DNA of 64,000 nt from Natrononativus amylolyticus (GTDB lineage: Archaea; Halobacteriota; Halobacteria; Halobacteriales; Natrialbaceae): positions 2,232,001-2,296,000 of the forward strand of contig NZ_CP101458.1 in NCBI RefSeq assembly GCF_024362525.1, read 5' to 3'. Positions 48,946 to 58,208 of the stretch are shown piece after piece (position 1 is the stretch's first letter; every line of letters begins with the position of its first letter). The notes beneath the pieces were generated by a model. That model had not been told where the DNA came from. It searched no databases and was given only the letters and a program-made list of their open reading frames with translations. Both the position numbers and the translations under genes were made by a program.

Positions 48946-49848
48946 TCAGCTGGCGATACGTTCGAATCCACCGCGTTCGATCTCCGCGGCGATGTCGTCG
49001 GCGCCGAGGTCGTCGGGGACGAGACGCGGATACTTCCGCCGGAAGTATCCCAACACGTTACGGACGTCCCGACGGAGGAACGCCGGGGCGTTCTCGTGGT
49101 CGGTGGCCACCGCCTGCGGCCAGTCGAAGATCGTTATCCCCGCCTCGCTGACGAAGACGTTGTACTCGCTCATGTCCGCGTGGACGTACCCCCGGTCGTA
49201 CGCGCGCGACATCTCCCGGAGCACCAACTCGAGCACCCCCAGTACCTGCTCGTCCTCGAGTTTCGTCCGGGAGAGTTCGACACCGTCCATCTTCTCCATG
49301 ACGATCGCGTGGCGGTTCTGGTCGATGGGGCGGGGAACCGCGACGTCGGGGTACAAGTCCTCGAGTCGCTCGTACTCGCGCTCGGCTGCCTTGCGTGCGG
49401 TGTACATCCAGGAGACGTGCCGGTTGTCGGCGGTGTAATCGCGCTCTTTGTTCACCTCGCGGAAGTTGGTGTACCCCTCGCGGTGGTACTTCAGCGCGAG
49501 CGGTTTGTACGACCGTACCTCGTAAACGTCGCTCTCCTTGCCGACGCCCAGCGGCGAGCCGAACTCGGCGATCGTATCGCGCTCGACGAGCGCCCGGAGT
49601 GCGAGGACGTCGTACCCCTCGAACTGCAGGGTGTACCCCTCGTACTGGATCGTCTTCTTCTCGAGTAAGCCGCGCTTGAGCGCGCGCTCGAGCCGGTAGT
49701 CGACCTCCTCGTCAGTGAGCCCGGAAAACTTCGAGAGCTTGTTTCGCTGGACCCACTCCGAGAAGCGCATGCCCTGTTCGACCCCCGAAAGCAGATAGAA
49801 GTCCTCCGTCTCGAGGTCCGCCAGCAACTCGGCGACGTTCCGCACCAT
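48946..49848 (-). CDS. rio2: RIO2-type serine protein kinase
   Basis: 300-aa atypical protein kinase needed for late small-ribosomal-subunit maturation in archaea and eukaryotes. N-terminal winged helix (about 1-85), glycine loop PLGVGKESDVYE (99-110), catalytic HADMSEYN (223-230) and the metal-binding FDWPQ (241-245). Full length for archaeal RIO2. Start ATG 49848. Divergent from the lipoate ligase gene. Confidence 0.93.
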   Translation of the reverse strand: MVRNVAELLADLETEDFYLLSGVEQGMRFSEWVQRNKLSKFSGLTDEEVDYRLERALKRGLLEKKTIQYEGYTLQFEGYDVLALRALVERDTIAEFGSPLGVGKESDVYEVRSYKPLALKYHREGYTNFREVNKERDYTADNRHVSWMYTARKAAEREYERLEDLYPDVAVPRPIDQNRHAIVMEKMDGVELSRTKLEDEQVLGVLELVLREMSRAYDRGYVHADMSEYNVFVSEAGITIFDWPQAVATDHENAPAFLRRDVRNVLGYFRRKYPRLVPDDLGADDIAAEIERGGFERIAS

Positions 49849-50010
49849 GACCCGTGGTAGCCGACGGATACGTAAAAACGTCGTGACGTAGACGTCGGCG
49901 GAGAGATGCGCCGGATGAACCACATGCGGCGATACGAAATCCGAGCGTACGATCAGCGACGGTCGAACGGCCCCGTAACCGCTTTCTCCCCGCCGGCCGA
50001 CTTCGCAGAC

Positions 50011-50838
50011 ATGACCGACCTCGCCGACAGGCACTGGCGGCTCATCAGCGACGAGCCGCGGGACGGGGCGACCCAGATGGCACTCGAGGAGATCGCCGCG
50101 AGGACGGCTCTCGAGGAGGACGTCCGTACCGTGCGCGTCTACGACTGGGAGCCGAGTACACTCTCGCTTGGCTACCACCAGGAGTCCGAGACCGTCGACT
50201 GGGAGTTCTGCGAACGCGAGGGGATCGACGTCACGCGCCGCCAGACGGGTGGCGGCGGGATCTATCACGACTCCGACGCCGACATCTCGTATACGATCGT
50301 CGCCCCGGCGTCCGAGGTTCCCGGGGATCTGATGGACTGTTACGCGCTGTTCTGCGAGCCGATCCTCGAGGCGTTCTCGCGGATGGGAGTCGACGCCGAC
50401 TTCGCCGGCGCGGAGCACGAGTCGATCCATCAGCCCTCGTGTTACCTGCGGGACATCCACCCGGCCCACGACGTGGTCGCTCCGGCGGGTGCCCGAGCGA
50501 AGAAGATCAGCGGAAACGCCCAGTACCGCCGGCGCGACGTCGTGATCCAGCACGGGTCGCTGAGCTTCGACCTCGAGCCCGAGCGCCACGTCGGCGTCTT
50601 CGCCGGGGAGGTCGACCCCGAGACGTTCACCGATCGGGTGACGAGCATCCGCTCGGAGGCCGGCATCGACCGCGAGACGGCCGTCGAAACGCTCGCGGCG
50701 GCCCTCGGCGAGTGGTGCGACGCCGAGGAAGGGTCCTGGAGCGCGGGCGAGCTGGAGGCCGCTCGCGACCTCGCAGCCCGGAAGTTCGGCGCGGAGGGCT
50801 GGGTCCGGAACCGCGAGGTGCTCGAGGCGGGCGACTGA
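50011..50838 (+). CDS. lplA: Lipoate-protein ligase A family protein
   Basis: 275-aa biotin/lipoate ligase-fold enzyme, attaching lipoate to the E2 subunits of 2-oxoacid dehydrogenases or the glycine-cleavage H protein. Motifs: RRQTGGGGIYHD (the R-R-x-S/T-G-G-G signature), KISGNAQ with the catalytic lysine, and VIQHGSLSFD. ATG 50011 (MTDLADRHWRL) matches the family; upstream in-frame ATGs add a non-conserved segment. The C-terminal accessory part is short. Confidence 0.88.
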   Translation: MTDLADRHWRLISDEPRDGATQMALEEIAARTALEEDVRTVRVYDWEPSTLSLGYHQESETVDWEFCEREGIDVTRRQTGGGGIYHDSDADISYTIVAPASEVPGDLMDCYALFCEPILEAFSRMGVDADFAGAEHESIHQPSCYLRDIHPAHDVVAPAGARAKKISGNAQYRRRDVVIQHGSLSFDLEPERHVGVFAGEVDPETFTDRVTSIRSEAGIDRETAVETLAAALGEWCDAEEGSWSAGELEAARDLAARKFGAEGWVRNREVLEAGD

Positions 50839-50966
50839 GACGGTCTACGGGGACGGTTGAGGGACACGACCGGAACGGTGCGCACCGGCGGAACTGATCT
50901 CCGGCAGTCCGTGCGGAGTTCGCCGACTCCGAAGTGTCTATCACGGACCGGTACTGACTTCCGTCC

Positions 50967-51854
50967 ATGAAAGTCGGCGCACACGTTTCGATCTCCGGTT
51001 CGCGCGTCTCCTCCGACGACGAAACGCCCCCCTACAGCGACATTCGCAACGCGGTTCACCGCCAGCTCGCCTTCGGCGGCAACTGCGGGCAGATCTTTAC
51101 GACCTCGCCGCAGGTCTGGGCCACCCCCGAGATCAGCGACGAGGCCGCCGCGGGCTTTCGCGAGGAGAGCGACGAACGTCTCGAGGGGCCGTGGGTGATT
51201 CACTCCGCGTACCTCGTCAACCTCTGTACGCCGAAAGAGGACCTTCGCCGAAAATCGAGGGAGAGCATGCAGGCCGAACTCGACGCCGCCGAGAAACTCG
51301 GCGTGCCGTACGTAAACGTCCATCTGGGAGCGCACACGGGCGCCGGCGTCGAGGGCGGTCTCGACAACGCCGCGGGCGTCATCGACGACCTCGACGTCCC
51401 CGACGGCGTGCAGATCCTCATCGAGTCCGACGCGGGCAGCGGAACGAAATTGGGTGGCGAGTTCTCCCACCTCGCAGGGATCGTCGACCGCACGGACGAG
51501 GAGATCGGTATCTGCATCGACACCGCCCACACGCTGGTCGCGGGCAACGACCTCACGACGCCCGAAGCCGTCGACGAGACGGTCGCCCGGTTCGACGACG
51601 AGGTCGGCCTCGAGCACCTCGAGTACATTCACCTCAACGACTCGAAACACGACGTCGGCAGTCGCAAGGACGAACACGCCCTCATCGGCGAGGGCTACAT
51701 CGGCGAGGACGGCATCCGCGCCATCATCAACCACCCCGACCTGCGGGAGCTGCCCTTCGCCCTCGAGACGCCCACCGAGGACGGCAAGGGCTTCGCCTGG
51801 AACATCGCGAAGGTCAAGGAACTGCGCGAGGCGGAAGCCGAGGTCGAGGCGTAA
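50967..51854 (+). CDS. nfo: Deoxyribonuclease IV (AP endonuclease)
   Basis: 295-aa TIM-barrel endonuclease IV that nicks abasic sites in base-excision repair. Starts [12 protein letters not shown]. Zinc-binding segments are [68 protein letters not shown] and [10 protein letters not shown]. All three-metal motifs are present; typical length. Confidence 0.95.
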   Translation: MKVGAHVSISGSRVSSDDETPPYSDIRNAVHRQLAFGGNCGQIFTTSPQVWATPEISDEAAAGFREESDERLEGPWVIHSAYLVNLCTPKEDLRRKSRESMQAELDAAEKLGVPYVNVHLGAHTGAGVEGGLDNAAGVIDDLDVPDGVQILIESDAGSGTKLGGEFSHLAGIVDRTDEEIGICIDTAHTLVAGNDLTTPEAVDETVARFDDEVGLEHLEYIHLNDSKHDVGSRKDEHALIGEGYIGEDGIRAIINHPDLRELPFALETPTEDGKGFAWNIAKVKELREAEAEVEA

Positions 51855-51931
51855 GCCGCGACCGCCCCGCGGCGGCCGGTCGCGCCGCCGGGAACCGACC
51901 CGTTTTTCACTCGAGACGGCCAACTCGGCCC

Positions 51932-52723
51932 GTGCGCGAGTTCTCCGAGGAGTACCTGACGCGAACGCGCGAGGGGATGTGGGACGATTCCCTCGAGGCG
52001 CTTTCCCCTCTCCGCCTCGAGTCCCGAGAACGGATCCTCGACGTCGGCTGCGGAACCGGCGAGCTGAGTCGGGTTCTCGCCGCCGCGTCGACCGCCGAGG
52101 TCGTCGGCTGTGACGCCGACGCGGAGCTACTTGAGCGCGCCCGCGAGTCGGTTCCGGTCGTCGCGGGCGACGCCACCCGACTCCCGTTTTCCGACGACAG
52201 CTTCGACCTCGTGATCTGTCAGGCCCTGCTGATCAACCTTCCCGACCCGACCGCGGCCGTCGCGGCGTTCGCCCGCGTCTCGAGCGACCTCGTCGCGGCC
52301 GTCGAACCCGACAACGGCGCGGTGCGGATCGACTCGAGCGTCGACGGGGAGGCACGTCTCGAGTCCCGCGCCCGGCGAGCGTACCTCGAGGGCGTGGAAA
52401 CGGACGTCACCCTCGGCGCAGCGGCCAGCGAAGCGTTCGATGAGGCCGGTCTCGAGGTGATCGCGAGCCGCCGGTACGATCATACGAGAACGATCGAACC
52501 ACCGTACGACGACCACGCACTGCGGGTTGCAAAGCGCAAGGCGACGGGAGCGGGGCTGGCCGACGACCGGGCGACGATGCTCGAGAGCGACCTCACCGAC
52601 GAGGAGTACGACGACCTCAGGAGCGCCTGGCGCGAGATGGGCCGGAACGTCGTCGGCCAGATGCAGGCCGGCGACTACCGGCGCGAGGAGGTCGTGCCGT
52701 TCTACGTCACCGTCGGTCGGTGA
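51932..52723 (+). CDS. SAM-dependent methyltransferase
   Basis: 263-aa class I methyltransferase with motif I ILDVGCGTGELSRV (about 31-44), the acidic residue in VVGCDADAE and LPFSDDSFDLVICQALLINLPD as motif IV/post-I. Similar to UbiE/Methyltransf_11 enzymes; the substrate cannot be told. GTG 51932 is the likely start, as no ATG precedes the conserved region in frame after the nfo stop. Confidence 0.86.
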   Translation: MREFSEEYLTRTREGMWDDSLEALSPLRLESRERILDVGCGTGELSRVLAAASTAEVVGCDADAELLERARESVPVVAGDATRLPFSDDSFDLVICQALLINLPDPTAAVAAFARVSSDLVAAVEPDNGAVRIDSSVDGEARLESRARRAYLEGVETDVTLGAAASEAFDEAGLEVIASRRYDHTRTIEPPYDDHALRVAKRKATGAGLADDRATMLESDLTDEEYDDLRSAWREMGRNVVGQMQAGDYRREEVVPFYVTVGR

Positions 52724-52731
52724 GTGGCCGC

Positions 52732-52911
52732 CTACCGGGCGTAATACGCCACCGCAATGCCGGCGAAACCGAGGAGAACCATGATGACGCCGGAAACCGT
52801 GTCGACCACGCCGAGCAGGGCGAGCAGCGAGCCGGTGACGACGAGCCCGAGGTTCACGTACAGGGCCGTCCGCGGCGTAAACAATCGGTCCAGAACGGAC
52901 GTCGATGACAT
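52732..52911 (-). CDS. 59-aa small membrane protein
   Basis: Found in the space between the methyltransferase and the next minus-strand gene. It reads MSSTSVLDRLFTPRTALYVN followed by two hydrophobic segments (LGLVVTGSLLALLGVV and GVIMVLLGFAGIAVAYYA) and stops with TAG. Good codon bias (GC-rich third positions) and a sensible haloarchaeal membrane hairpin support a real gene. Function unknown. Its stop lies 8 nt beyond the stop of the convergent methyltransferase. Confidence 0.7.
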   Translation of the reverse strand: MSSTSVLDRLFTPRTALYVNLGLVVTGSLLALLGVVDTVSGVIMVLLGFAGIAVAYYAR

Positions 52912-52963
52912 ACCGGGGAGAGGACCGATCCCAGAAAGTAGTTTGTGGTCCCCGGAGCCCGCG

Positions 52964-53617
52964 TCAGACGATGTCCCCGCGAACCGTCACGCCGTCCTGG
53001 TCGGCTCGCCAGGCGTGAACCGCCCGTGCGGCCTCCTCGGCGTCCGCCTCCTCGAGTCCGAGCATCTCGAGGGCCGCAGAGAGCGTCGGCATCGCGAAGG
53101 CGCTCTCGCGAAGTTTGCGAAACGCCTCCTCGCTCCTCGTGCCGTCGACCCAGAGACAGACGCCGCGGGGGTCGAGCAGCTGGGTGTAGTCCTCGCGCAG
53201 TTTCGCCCCGCGCAGGCGCTGGGTGACGTTGTCCTCGAAGGAGGCGTTACAGACCTCGAGGTGAATCGGCTCGTCCGCGGAGAGCAGGTGGGCGGCGAGA
53301 CACTTCTCCGGGGCGGCGTGGCCGTTCGCGTTCGCCCGGAGACAGTCGGGGTGCTCGGCGGCCCAGTCGGCCCGGACGGACTTGCCGACGCCGCGGACGC
53401 CGTGGGACTCGCGGAACGCGGCCTCCCCGTCGGAGTCGTCGCGCATCAGAATGTCCTTGGTCAGGTAGACGTCGAGGCGCTCGACGGGGTCGAGGCCGAG
53501 GACGACGTCGCCGTACACCCACACCTCGCGAACGGGGACGGGCATCCGCTCGCGCTCGACGGTGTCGACGAGTTCCTCGAGGCGGTCGACCGCGGCGTCT
53601 CGGTCCAGTCCACTCAT
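52964..53617 (-). CDS. Conserved haloarchaeal protein of unknown function
   Basis: 217-aa soluble acidic protein with no recognised domain. Starts MSGLDRDAAVDRLEELVDTVERERMPVPVREVWVYGDVVLGLDPVERLDVYLTKD (about 1-55), then an internal part with scattered Cys/His (C91, H100, C105, H109, C122 region: HPDCLRANANGHAAPEKCLAAHL) that might bind a metal. It has its own start with no overlap to neighbours. Confidence 0.75.
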   Translation of the reverse strand: MSGLDRDAAVDRLEELVDTVERERMPVPVREVWVYGDVVLGLDPVERLDVYLTKDILMRDDSDGEAAFRESHGVRGVGKSVRADWAAEHPDCLRANANGHAAPEKCLAAHLLSADEPIHLEVCNASFEDNVTQRLRGAKLREDYTQLLDPRGVCLWVDGTRSEEAFRKLRESAFAMPTLSAALEMLGLEEADAEEAARAVHAWRADQDGVTVRGDIV

Positions 53618-53662
53618 CGGGAGACCGTTGGGGGTCGAGCCCCAAAGCGGTTTCTCAGTCGA

Positions 53663-54214
53663 TCAGGCGCGCGTTCCCTGATCGGTCGTCACGTACACCG
53701 TCTTACGAACCGTCGCGTGGACGACTCCCTCGGCGTCGACCAGGTCGACGGTGTAGACGCGGTCGACCGACTCACTGGTCTCCAGTTCGGCGCGGATCGC
53801 CGCGAGTTCCTCGTCGGTTATCGTAAACGTCGCGTACAGCGTCTCCCGGCCGGGTTTCTTGAACCGGATCTCGGCTTCCTTGTCCCAGACGACGTAGCCG
53901 TCGCCGAGGGACTTGAGCAGCATCATCATGTAGAACGGGTCGACCGCGCCGTAGATGCTACCGCCGAAGATGGTCCCGACGTAGTTGCGCGTCCGCCAGG
54001 ACAGCGGCAGTTTCACCCGTACCTCCTGCCAGTCCGGTGCGACGTACGTGACGCGGCCGCCCGTCCCGCGGTAGGCGGGAAAGAGGTTGAACCCGATCCG
54101 GTAGAGCCGACTCGAGAGCGAGGAGAACACACCCCCTTTTCGACCGAACGGACGAAAGGCGTTCCCAAACGGTGCCGGACCGAAGGGTCCAGATCGGAGC
54201 CGGCGTGTGAGCAC
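53663..54214 (-). CDS. DUF4442 hotdog-fold protein (thioesterase-like)
   Basis: 183-aa hotdog-fold protein. The conserved core YRIGFNLFPAYRGTGGRVTYVAPDWQEVRVKLPLSWRTRNYVGTIFGGS and VDPFYMMMLLKSLG fits DUF4442/PaaI-like thioesterases. The N-terminal 28 residues (MLTRRLRSGPFGPAPFGNAF...) are unlike the family, so the true start may be GTG at 54130, giving 155 aa. No catalytic role demonstrated. Confidence 0.82.
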   Translation of the reverse strand: MLTRRLRSGPFGPAPFGNAFRPFGRKGGVFSSLSSRLYRIGFNLFPAYRGTGGRVTYVAPDWQEVRVKLPLSWRTRNYVGTIFGGSIYGAVDPFYMMMLLKSLGDGYVVWDKEAEIRFKKPGRETLYATFTITDEELAAIRAELETSESVDRVYTVDLVDAEGVVHATVRKTVYVTTDQGTRA

Positions 54215-54260
54215 TTGTCAATCGGCTACATTTTTGTGGCTTCCGAACGAACGCAACGAT

Positions 54261-54983
54261 ATGAGAGATCGGATCTTCAACGAGGAGGGCGAGAAGGACC
54301 TCGTCTTCGTCATGGGCTGGGGCAACCGCTGGACCCACGAGAACGTCAGCTGGCTCATCGGAACCCTGGCGAACGCCGGCTACCGAGTCCACGCGTTCGA
54401 ACTCCCCACCAACATCGACGACTTCAAAGCCGACTGGCTCGAGCCGATCGCCGAGTACGTCGTCGATCTCGACGGGTATCAGCTGCTCGGCCACAGCGCC
54501 GGCGCGCTGATCGGCCAGGCCTTAGACGGGGCGGAGAACCACGTCTACCTCAGCCCCTGGTGGGGGTACAGCGACGCCTACCCCGCCCCTGCGCTCGACC
54601 TCCTGGGGGAAATCCCGACCGCGTTCCCGTTCGTCCCCTTCGGCGGCTTCGAGCGCGAGGACCTCGGACGGCGGGCGACGGACCACCAGCTCGCGACCAT
54701 GCCCCGGTGGGTATCGCCCGCCTTCGTCCGCGAAACTCGCCACGCCCAGCGGGAGTTGCTGACGATCGACCACGACGCCGTCGTCTTCTGCTCGCTGCGC
54801 GATCCGGTGATCAGCCACCGTTCGATCGGCGAGCGCGTTCCCGCCGAACACGTCGTCCTCTACGACGGCGGCCACGAGCTGTTCTCCTCGCGCGCCCGCG
54901 ACCGCTACGTCGACCTGCTGCTCGAGTCCCTCGAGGACGGCGCCGACGCCGTCGAGGAGCGGGAGACGGTTCCGGCCCGGTAG
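54261..54983 (+). CDS. Alpha/beta hydrolase
   Basis: 240-aa alpha/beta-hydrolase-fold protein. Nucleophile elbow GHSAG (serine at about residue 96), then LRDPVISH carrying the acid and YDGGHELF the catalytic histidine, all in normal order. The insertion around GYSDAYPAPALDLLGEIPTAFPFVPFGGF forms the lid. Substrate unknown. ATG 54261 preferred over an in-frame ATG at 54207, which adds a cysteine-containing non-conserved stretch. Confidence 0.85.
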   Translation: MRDRIFNEEGEKDLVFVMGWGNRWTHENVSWLIGTLANAGYRVHAFELPTNIDDFKADWLEPIAEYVVDLDGYQLLGHSAGALIGQALDGAENHVYLSPWWGYSDAYPAPALDLLGEIPTAFPFVPFGGFEREDLGRRATDHQLATMPRWVSPAFVRETRHAQRELLTIDHDAVVFCSLRDPVISHRSIGERVPAEHVVLYDGGHELFSSRARDRYVDLLLESLEDGADAVEERETVPAR

Positions 54984-55058
54984 CCGGCTCCGGGCGACCG
55001 GGCCGCCCACCGCGGCGGAGCGAAACCGGTTTCCCCGCGAGTTGACTACCTCGAGTCG

Positions 55059-56027
55059 ATGGACTGCAACCGGTGTGACGACGCGGCGGTGATGCACGCC
55101 GCCTACTCGGGGGCACACCTCTGTGAACACCACTTCCGCGAGTCGGTCGAAAAGCGGGTACGCCGGCGCGTGCGGCGGGACGATCTCGTCCCGAAGGACG
55201 CCTCGCCGGAGAACCCCCAGACCTGGGTGATCGGCCTCTCGGGGGGGAAGGACAGCGTCGTCCTCACCCAGATCCTCCACGAGACGTTCGCCGAAGACCC
55301 GCGGATCGAACTCGTCGGGCTGACGATCCACGAGGGGATCGAAGGCTACCGCGACAGGAGCCTCGAGGCCTGCGTCGACCTCGCGGCGGCCCTCGAGATC
55401 CGCCACGAGGTCGTGTCTTACGAGGAGGAGTTCGACATCCGAATGGACGAGGTGGTCGAGGAGGACCCCGAGAACATGGCCGCCTGCGCCTACTGCGGCG
55501 TTTTCCGGCGGGACCTGCTCTCGAACTACGCCGAACAGCTGGGCGCCGACCTCATGCTCACGGGCCACAACCTGGACGACGAGGCCCAGACGGCGCTGAT
55601 GAACGTCCTCGAGGGCGACGTCTCGCAGGTCGCCAAACACTTCGACGCGAGCCTGGGTCCCCTTTCGGAACGCGAGGAACAGGACGAGTTCGTCCCGCGC
55701 GCGAAACCGCTGCGAGATATTCCCGAGAAGGAAGTCGCCCTCTACGCTCACCTCCGGGACCTGCCCGCTCACATCACGGAGTGTCCCCACTCGAGCGAGG
55801 CCTACCGCGGCGAGATTCAACAACTACTGTACGGCCTCGAGGAGAACCACCCCGGAACGCGACACTCGATCCTCTCGGGCTACGAGGAGCTGGCGGGGAT
55901 CGTCGCCGAGCGCTACCGCGGCGACGAGGACGGGGTAGAACTCCGCGAGTGCGTCGAGTGTGGCTCGACGACCACCCGCGAAACGTGTCGCAAGTGCTCG
56001 CTGCTCGAGTCGATCCGCGCCGTCTGA
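55059..56027 (+). CDS. ncsA: tRNA 2-thiolation protein NcsA (TIGR00269 / Ncs6-TtuA family)
   Basis: 322-aa PP-loop ATPase. N-terminal and C-terminal zinc fingers (MDCNRCDDAA...LCEHHF and ECVECGSTTTRETCRKC), the ATP motif SGGKDS (61-66), and catalytic cysteines in CAYCG (about 146-150) and CPHSSEAYRG. It thiolates the wobble uridine of tRNAs, in haloarchaea with the ubiquitin-like sulfur carrier SAMP2. Single gene. Confidence 0.92.
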   Translation: MDCNRCDDAAVMHAAYSGAHLCEHHFRESVEKRVRRRVRRDDLVPKDASPENPQTWVIGLSGGKDSVVLTQILHETFAEDPRIELVGLTIHEGIEGYRDRSLEACVDLAAALEIRHEVVSYEEEFDIRMDEVVEEDPENMAACAYCGVFRRDLLSNYAEQLGADLMLTGHNLDDEAQTALMNVLEGDVSQVAKHFDASLGPLSEREEQDEFVPRAKPLRDIPEKEVALYAHLRDLPAHITECPHSSEAYRGEIQQLLYGLEENHPGTRHSILSGYEELAGIVAERYRGDEDGVELRECVECGSTTTRETCRKCSLLESIRAV

Positions 56028-56061
56028 GTCCGGATCCGACGTAAACGTCCGTTTCGCCCCG

Positions 56062-56790
56062 TTACGCGCCCCTGAAGTGTTCCCGTGCTCGCTCGAGATC
56101 CGCCGGCGTGTTGACGTTCAGGTGCCAGCCCGGCGATTCGACGCCGACGTACCGCTTCCCGTCGTCGACGAGCGACTGTAGCGCGTCGGCGAGTTCGTAC
56201 TCGCCGCTCTCGCCGCGATCAATCTCGCGGCAGGCGTCGATCAACTCGGAACCGTGCGTTTGCGCGCCGGCCGCGATGTAGGCGGTTTCGGGCGGGTCGG
56301 CGGTCGTCGACTCGAGTTTGCGGATCGTCCCGTCGGGTGCGAGGTCACAGACGGCGGCCGTCTCGGCCTCGTTTCTCGAGACCCGATCGAGCAAGACGGT
56401 GCCGTCGACGCCCGGGTCGCGGTGGGTCTCGACGAGCGGCAACAGGTCGCAGTCGAAGACGTTGTCGCCGTTTACGGTCAGCACCGACTCGAGGGAGTCT
56501 GCTCCGAGGGTGTCGACACCGCGAAGCACCGCGTGTGCGAGCCCCTCGCGGTCGCGCTGGTGAGCGTAGACGATCGGCACCCCCTCGAAAGCGTCGCCGA
56601 ACTCGTCGACGATCAGTTCGCTGCGGTAGCCGACCACGAGTCCGATGCGCTCGACACCGGCGTCGACGACGGCGCGTAAACAGTGTGCTACCAGCGGTTC
56701 GCCGCCGACCTCGAGCAGCGGTTTCGGCGTCTCGTCGGTGTGTGGACGTAAGCGCGTGCCACGACCGGCGGCGAAGACGAGCGCGTCCAT
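56062..56790 (-). CDS. Sugar-phosphate nucleotidyltransferase
   Basis: 242-aa NTP-transferase (RmlA/GlmU-like) making a nucleotide sugar. Signature FAAGRGTRLRPHTDETPKPLLEVGG at about 6-30 and the metal site VNGDNVFDCD. No left-handed beta-helix domain, so a nucleotidyltransferase only. Such enzymes feed protein N-glycosylation (Agl pathway) in haloarchaea; the sugar is unknown. TATA-like GTAATAC on the minus strand at 56828-56834. Confidence 0.87.
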   Translation of the reverse strand: MDALVFAAGRGTRLRPHTDETPKPLLEVGGEPLVAHCLRAVVDAGVERIGLVVGYRSELIVDEFGDAFEGVPIVYAHQRDREGLAHAVLRGVDTLGADSLESVLTVNGDNVFDCDLLPLVETHRDPGVDGTVLLDRVSRNEAETAAVCDLAPDGTIRKLESTTADPPETAYIAAGAQTHGSELIDACREIDRGESGEYELADALQSLVDDGKRYVGVESPGWHLNVNTPADLERAREHFRGA

Positions 56791-56848
56791 CGTCGGACAC
56801 CGAGGACGCCCGTTCCCAAAGGAGTTCGTATTACGACCGGCCCCACGT

Positions 56849-56868
56849 CGACCAGCGTCCGCTGGTCG
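56849..56868. repeat. Hairpin CGACCAGC-GTCC-GCTGGTCG
   Basis: Perfect 8-4-8 inverted repeat in the intergenic region between the nucleotidyltransferase and ftsZ2. With the repeat at 56898-56935 and the tandem duplication it forms a structured 3' region of the ftsZ2 transcript. Confidence 0.5.
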
Positions 56869-56897
56869 GTTGTGAAGCGAAGATCGCGAAAAGTGGT

Positions 56898-56935
56898 GTC
56901 CGCGACGTGGTGTGTGGTGTGTCAGTGTCGCGGAC
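56898..56935. repeat. Inverted repeat GTCCGCGAC ... GTCGCGGAC
   Basis: Perfect 9-nt arms (56898-56906 and 56927-56935) around a 20-nt GTGGTGTGTGG-type loop, downstream of ftsZ2. Candidate transcript 3'-end structure. Confidence 0.5.
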
Positions 56936-56956
56936 GGTGTGTCAGTCGCGATCTCT

Positions 56957-57020
56957 GGTGTGTCGGGTGCGAATTCGCGGTGGTGTGTGGTGTGTCGGGT
57001 GCGAATTCGCGGTGGTGTGT
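56957..57020. repeat. Perfect tandem duplication of a 32-nt unit
   Basis: Units at 56957-56988 and 56989-57020 are identical. Each contains the 10-nt palindrome GCGAATTCGC and GGTGTGT motifs. The array ends 1 nt before the ftsZ2 stop codon. Looser GGTGTGTC copies continue to about 56910. Could be slippage-prone satellite, a transcript 3'-end element or a protein-binding array. Confidence 0.8.
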
Positions 57021-57021
57021 C

Positions 57022-58206
57022 TTACCGGATGACGTCGACGCCGTTCTGGCGCTCGAGTTCGTCGCGGCCGCCGTCGCTCTGTGCGCCGTAGGCCGTCTGT
57101 GACTGTACGTTCTGGCTGGCGTCGAAGTCCGCGTCGCTCAGCCCCTCGAGGCTGGCGCGGGATTTGTCGGCCTGCTTCTGGGTCGAGGGGCCGAGCACCT
57201 GTGCGCTCTGGACGCCGGTCATGATCGCCATGACCCGGACCTTCCCCTTGTAGTTCTCCTGGATGCGGGCACCCCAGATGACGTTCGCGCTGGCCTCGAG
57301 TCGTTCCGTGATGTTGTCCGCGATCCCCTCGGCCTCTTTGAGCGTGAGGTCGGGACCGCCGGTGATGTGGACCAGTCCGCCGCTCGCGCCGCGGTAGTCG
57401 ACGTCGAGCAACGGGTGGTTCATCGCGTCCCGGACGACCTCCTCGGTCTTGTTCTTGTCCTGGGTCTCCCCGACGAGCATCACCGCGACGCCGCCCTGGT
57501 TCATGATCGTGGACATGTCCGCGTAGTCCAGGTTGATCAGCGAGGGCTGGGTAATCGTCTCGGAGATCCCCTTGACGGTTTCGGCGATGATCTGGTCCAT
57601 CACCGAGAACGCCTTGCCAATCGGTAGGTTCGGGACGTAATCCAGCAACCGGTTGTTGTCCAGCACGATGATCGAGTCGGCCTGCTCGCGCAGTTTCTCT
57701 AAGCCCTCCTCGGCTTTCACCGTGCGGGCGCGCTCGACGTTGAACGGCGTCGAGACCATGCCGACCACGATCGCACCCTGTTCTTTCGCGATCTTGGCGG
57801 CGACGGGAGCCGCACCGGTGCCGGTGCCGCCGCCCATGCCCGCAGTCACGAAGACGAGGTCGGCTTCGCCGAGGACCTCCTTGATCGTGCTCTGGGCCAT
57901 CTCGGTCGCGCGCTCGCCCATCGACGGATCGCCGCCGGCACCCAGACCGTTCGTGAGCGACTTGCCCACGAGGATCTTCGTGTCGGCCTCGATCATCTTG
58001 AGGTGTTGCTTGTCGGTGTTGATCGCGATCGTGTCGGCGCCGTCAACGCCGATGTTGTACAGCCGATTGATCGTGTTGTTTCCGGCGCCGCCGGCACCGA
58101 TGATGACGATCCGGGGGTCCCCGAACTCGTCGCCGTCCATCGATGCATCCATCTCGCGGGCCTCCTCTTCGGCGTTTTCGAGGGCCTCCTGTACGATATC
58201 CTGCAT
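57022..58206 (-). CDS. ftsZ2: Cell division protein FtsZ2
   Basis: 394-aa tubulin-fold GTPase that forms the division ring. Nucleotide motifs [15 protein letters not shown] and the signature [13 protein letters not shown]7 loop NLDYADM, and the C-terminal peptide GVDVIR. Assigned to the FtsZ2 group rather than FtsZ1 because of the [14 protein letters not shown]-terminus, the DVIR end and the gene order with cdrS directly upstream (2 nt between cdrS stop and ftsZ2 ATG), as described for Halobacterium and Haloferax. Confidence 0.93.
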   Translation of the reverse strand: MQDIVQEALENAEEEAREMDASMDGDEFGDPRIVIIGAGGAGNNTINRLYNIGVDGADTIAINTDKQHLKMIEADTKILVGKSLTNGLGAGGDPSMGERATEMAQSTIKEVLGEADLVFVTAGMGGGTGTGAAPVAAKIAKEQGAIVVGMVSTPFNVERARTVKAEEGLEKLREQADSIIVLDNNRLLDYVPNLPIGKAFSVMDQIIAETVKGISETITQPSLINLDYADMSTIMNQGGVAVMLVGETQDKNKTEEVVRDAMNHPLLDVDYRGASGGLVHITGGPDLTLKEAEGIADNITERLEASANVIWGARIQENYKGKVRVMAIMTGVQSAQVLGPSTQKQADKSRASLEGLSDADFDASQNVQSQTAYGAQSDGGRDELERQNGVDVIR

Positions 58207-58208
58207 TA

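Noticed and set aside
56881-57020. Repeats near ftsZ2 as a CRISPR array
   Set aside because: Units are directly adjacent with no spacers and only two perfect copies; no cas genes nearby.
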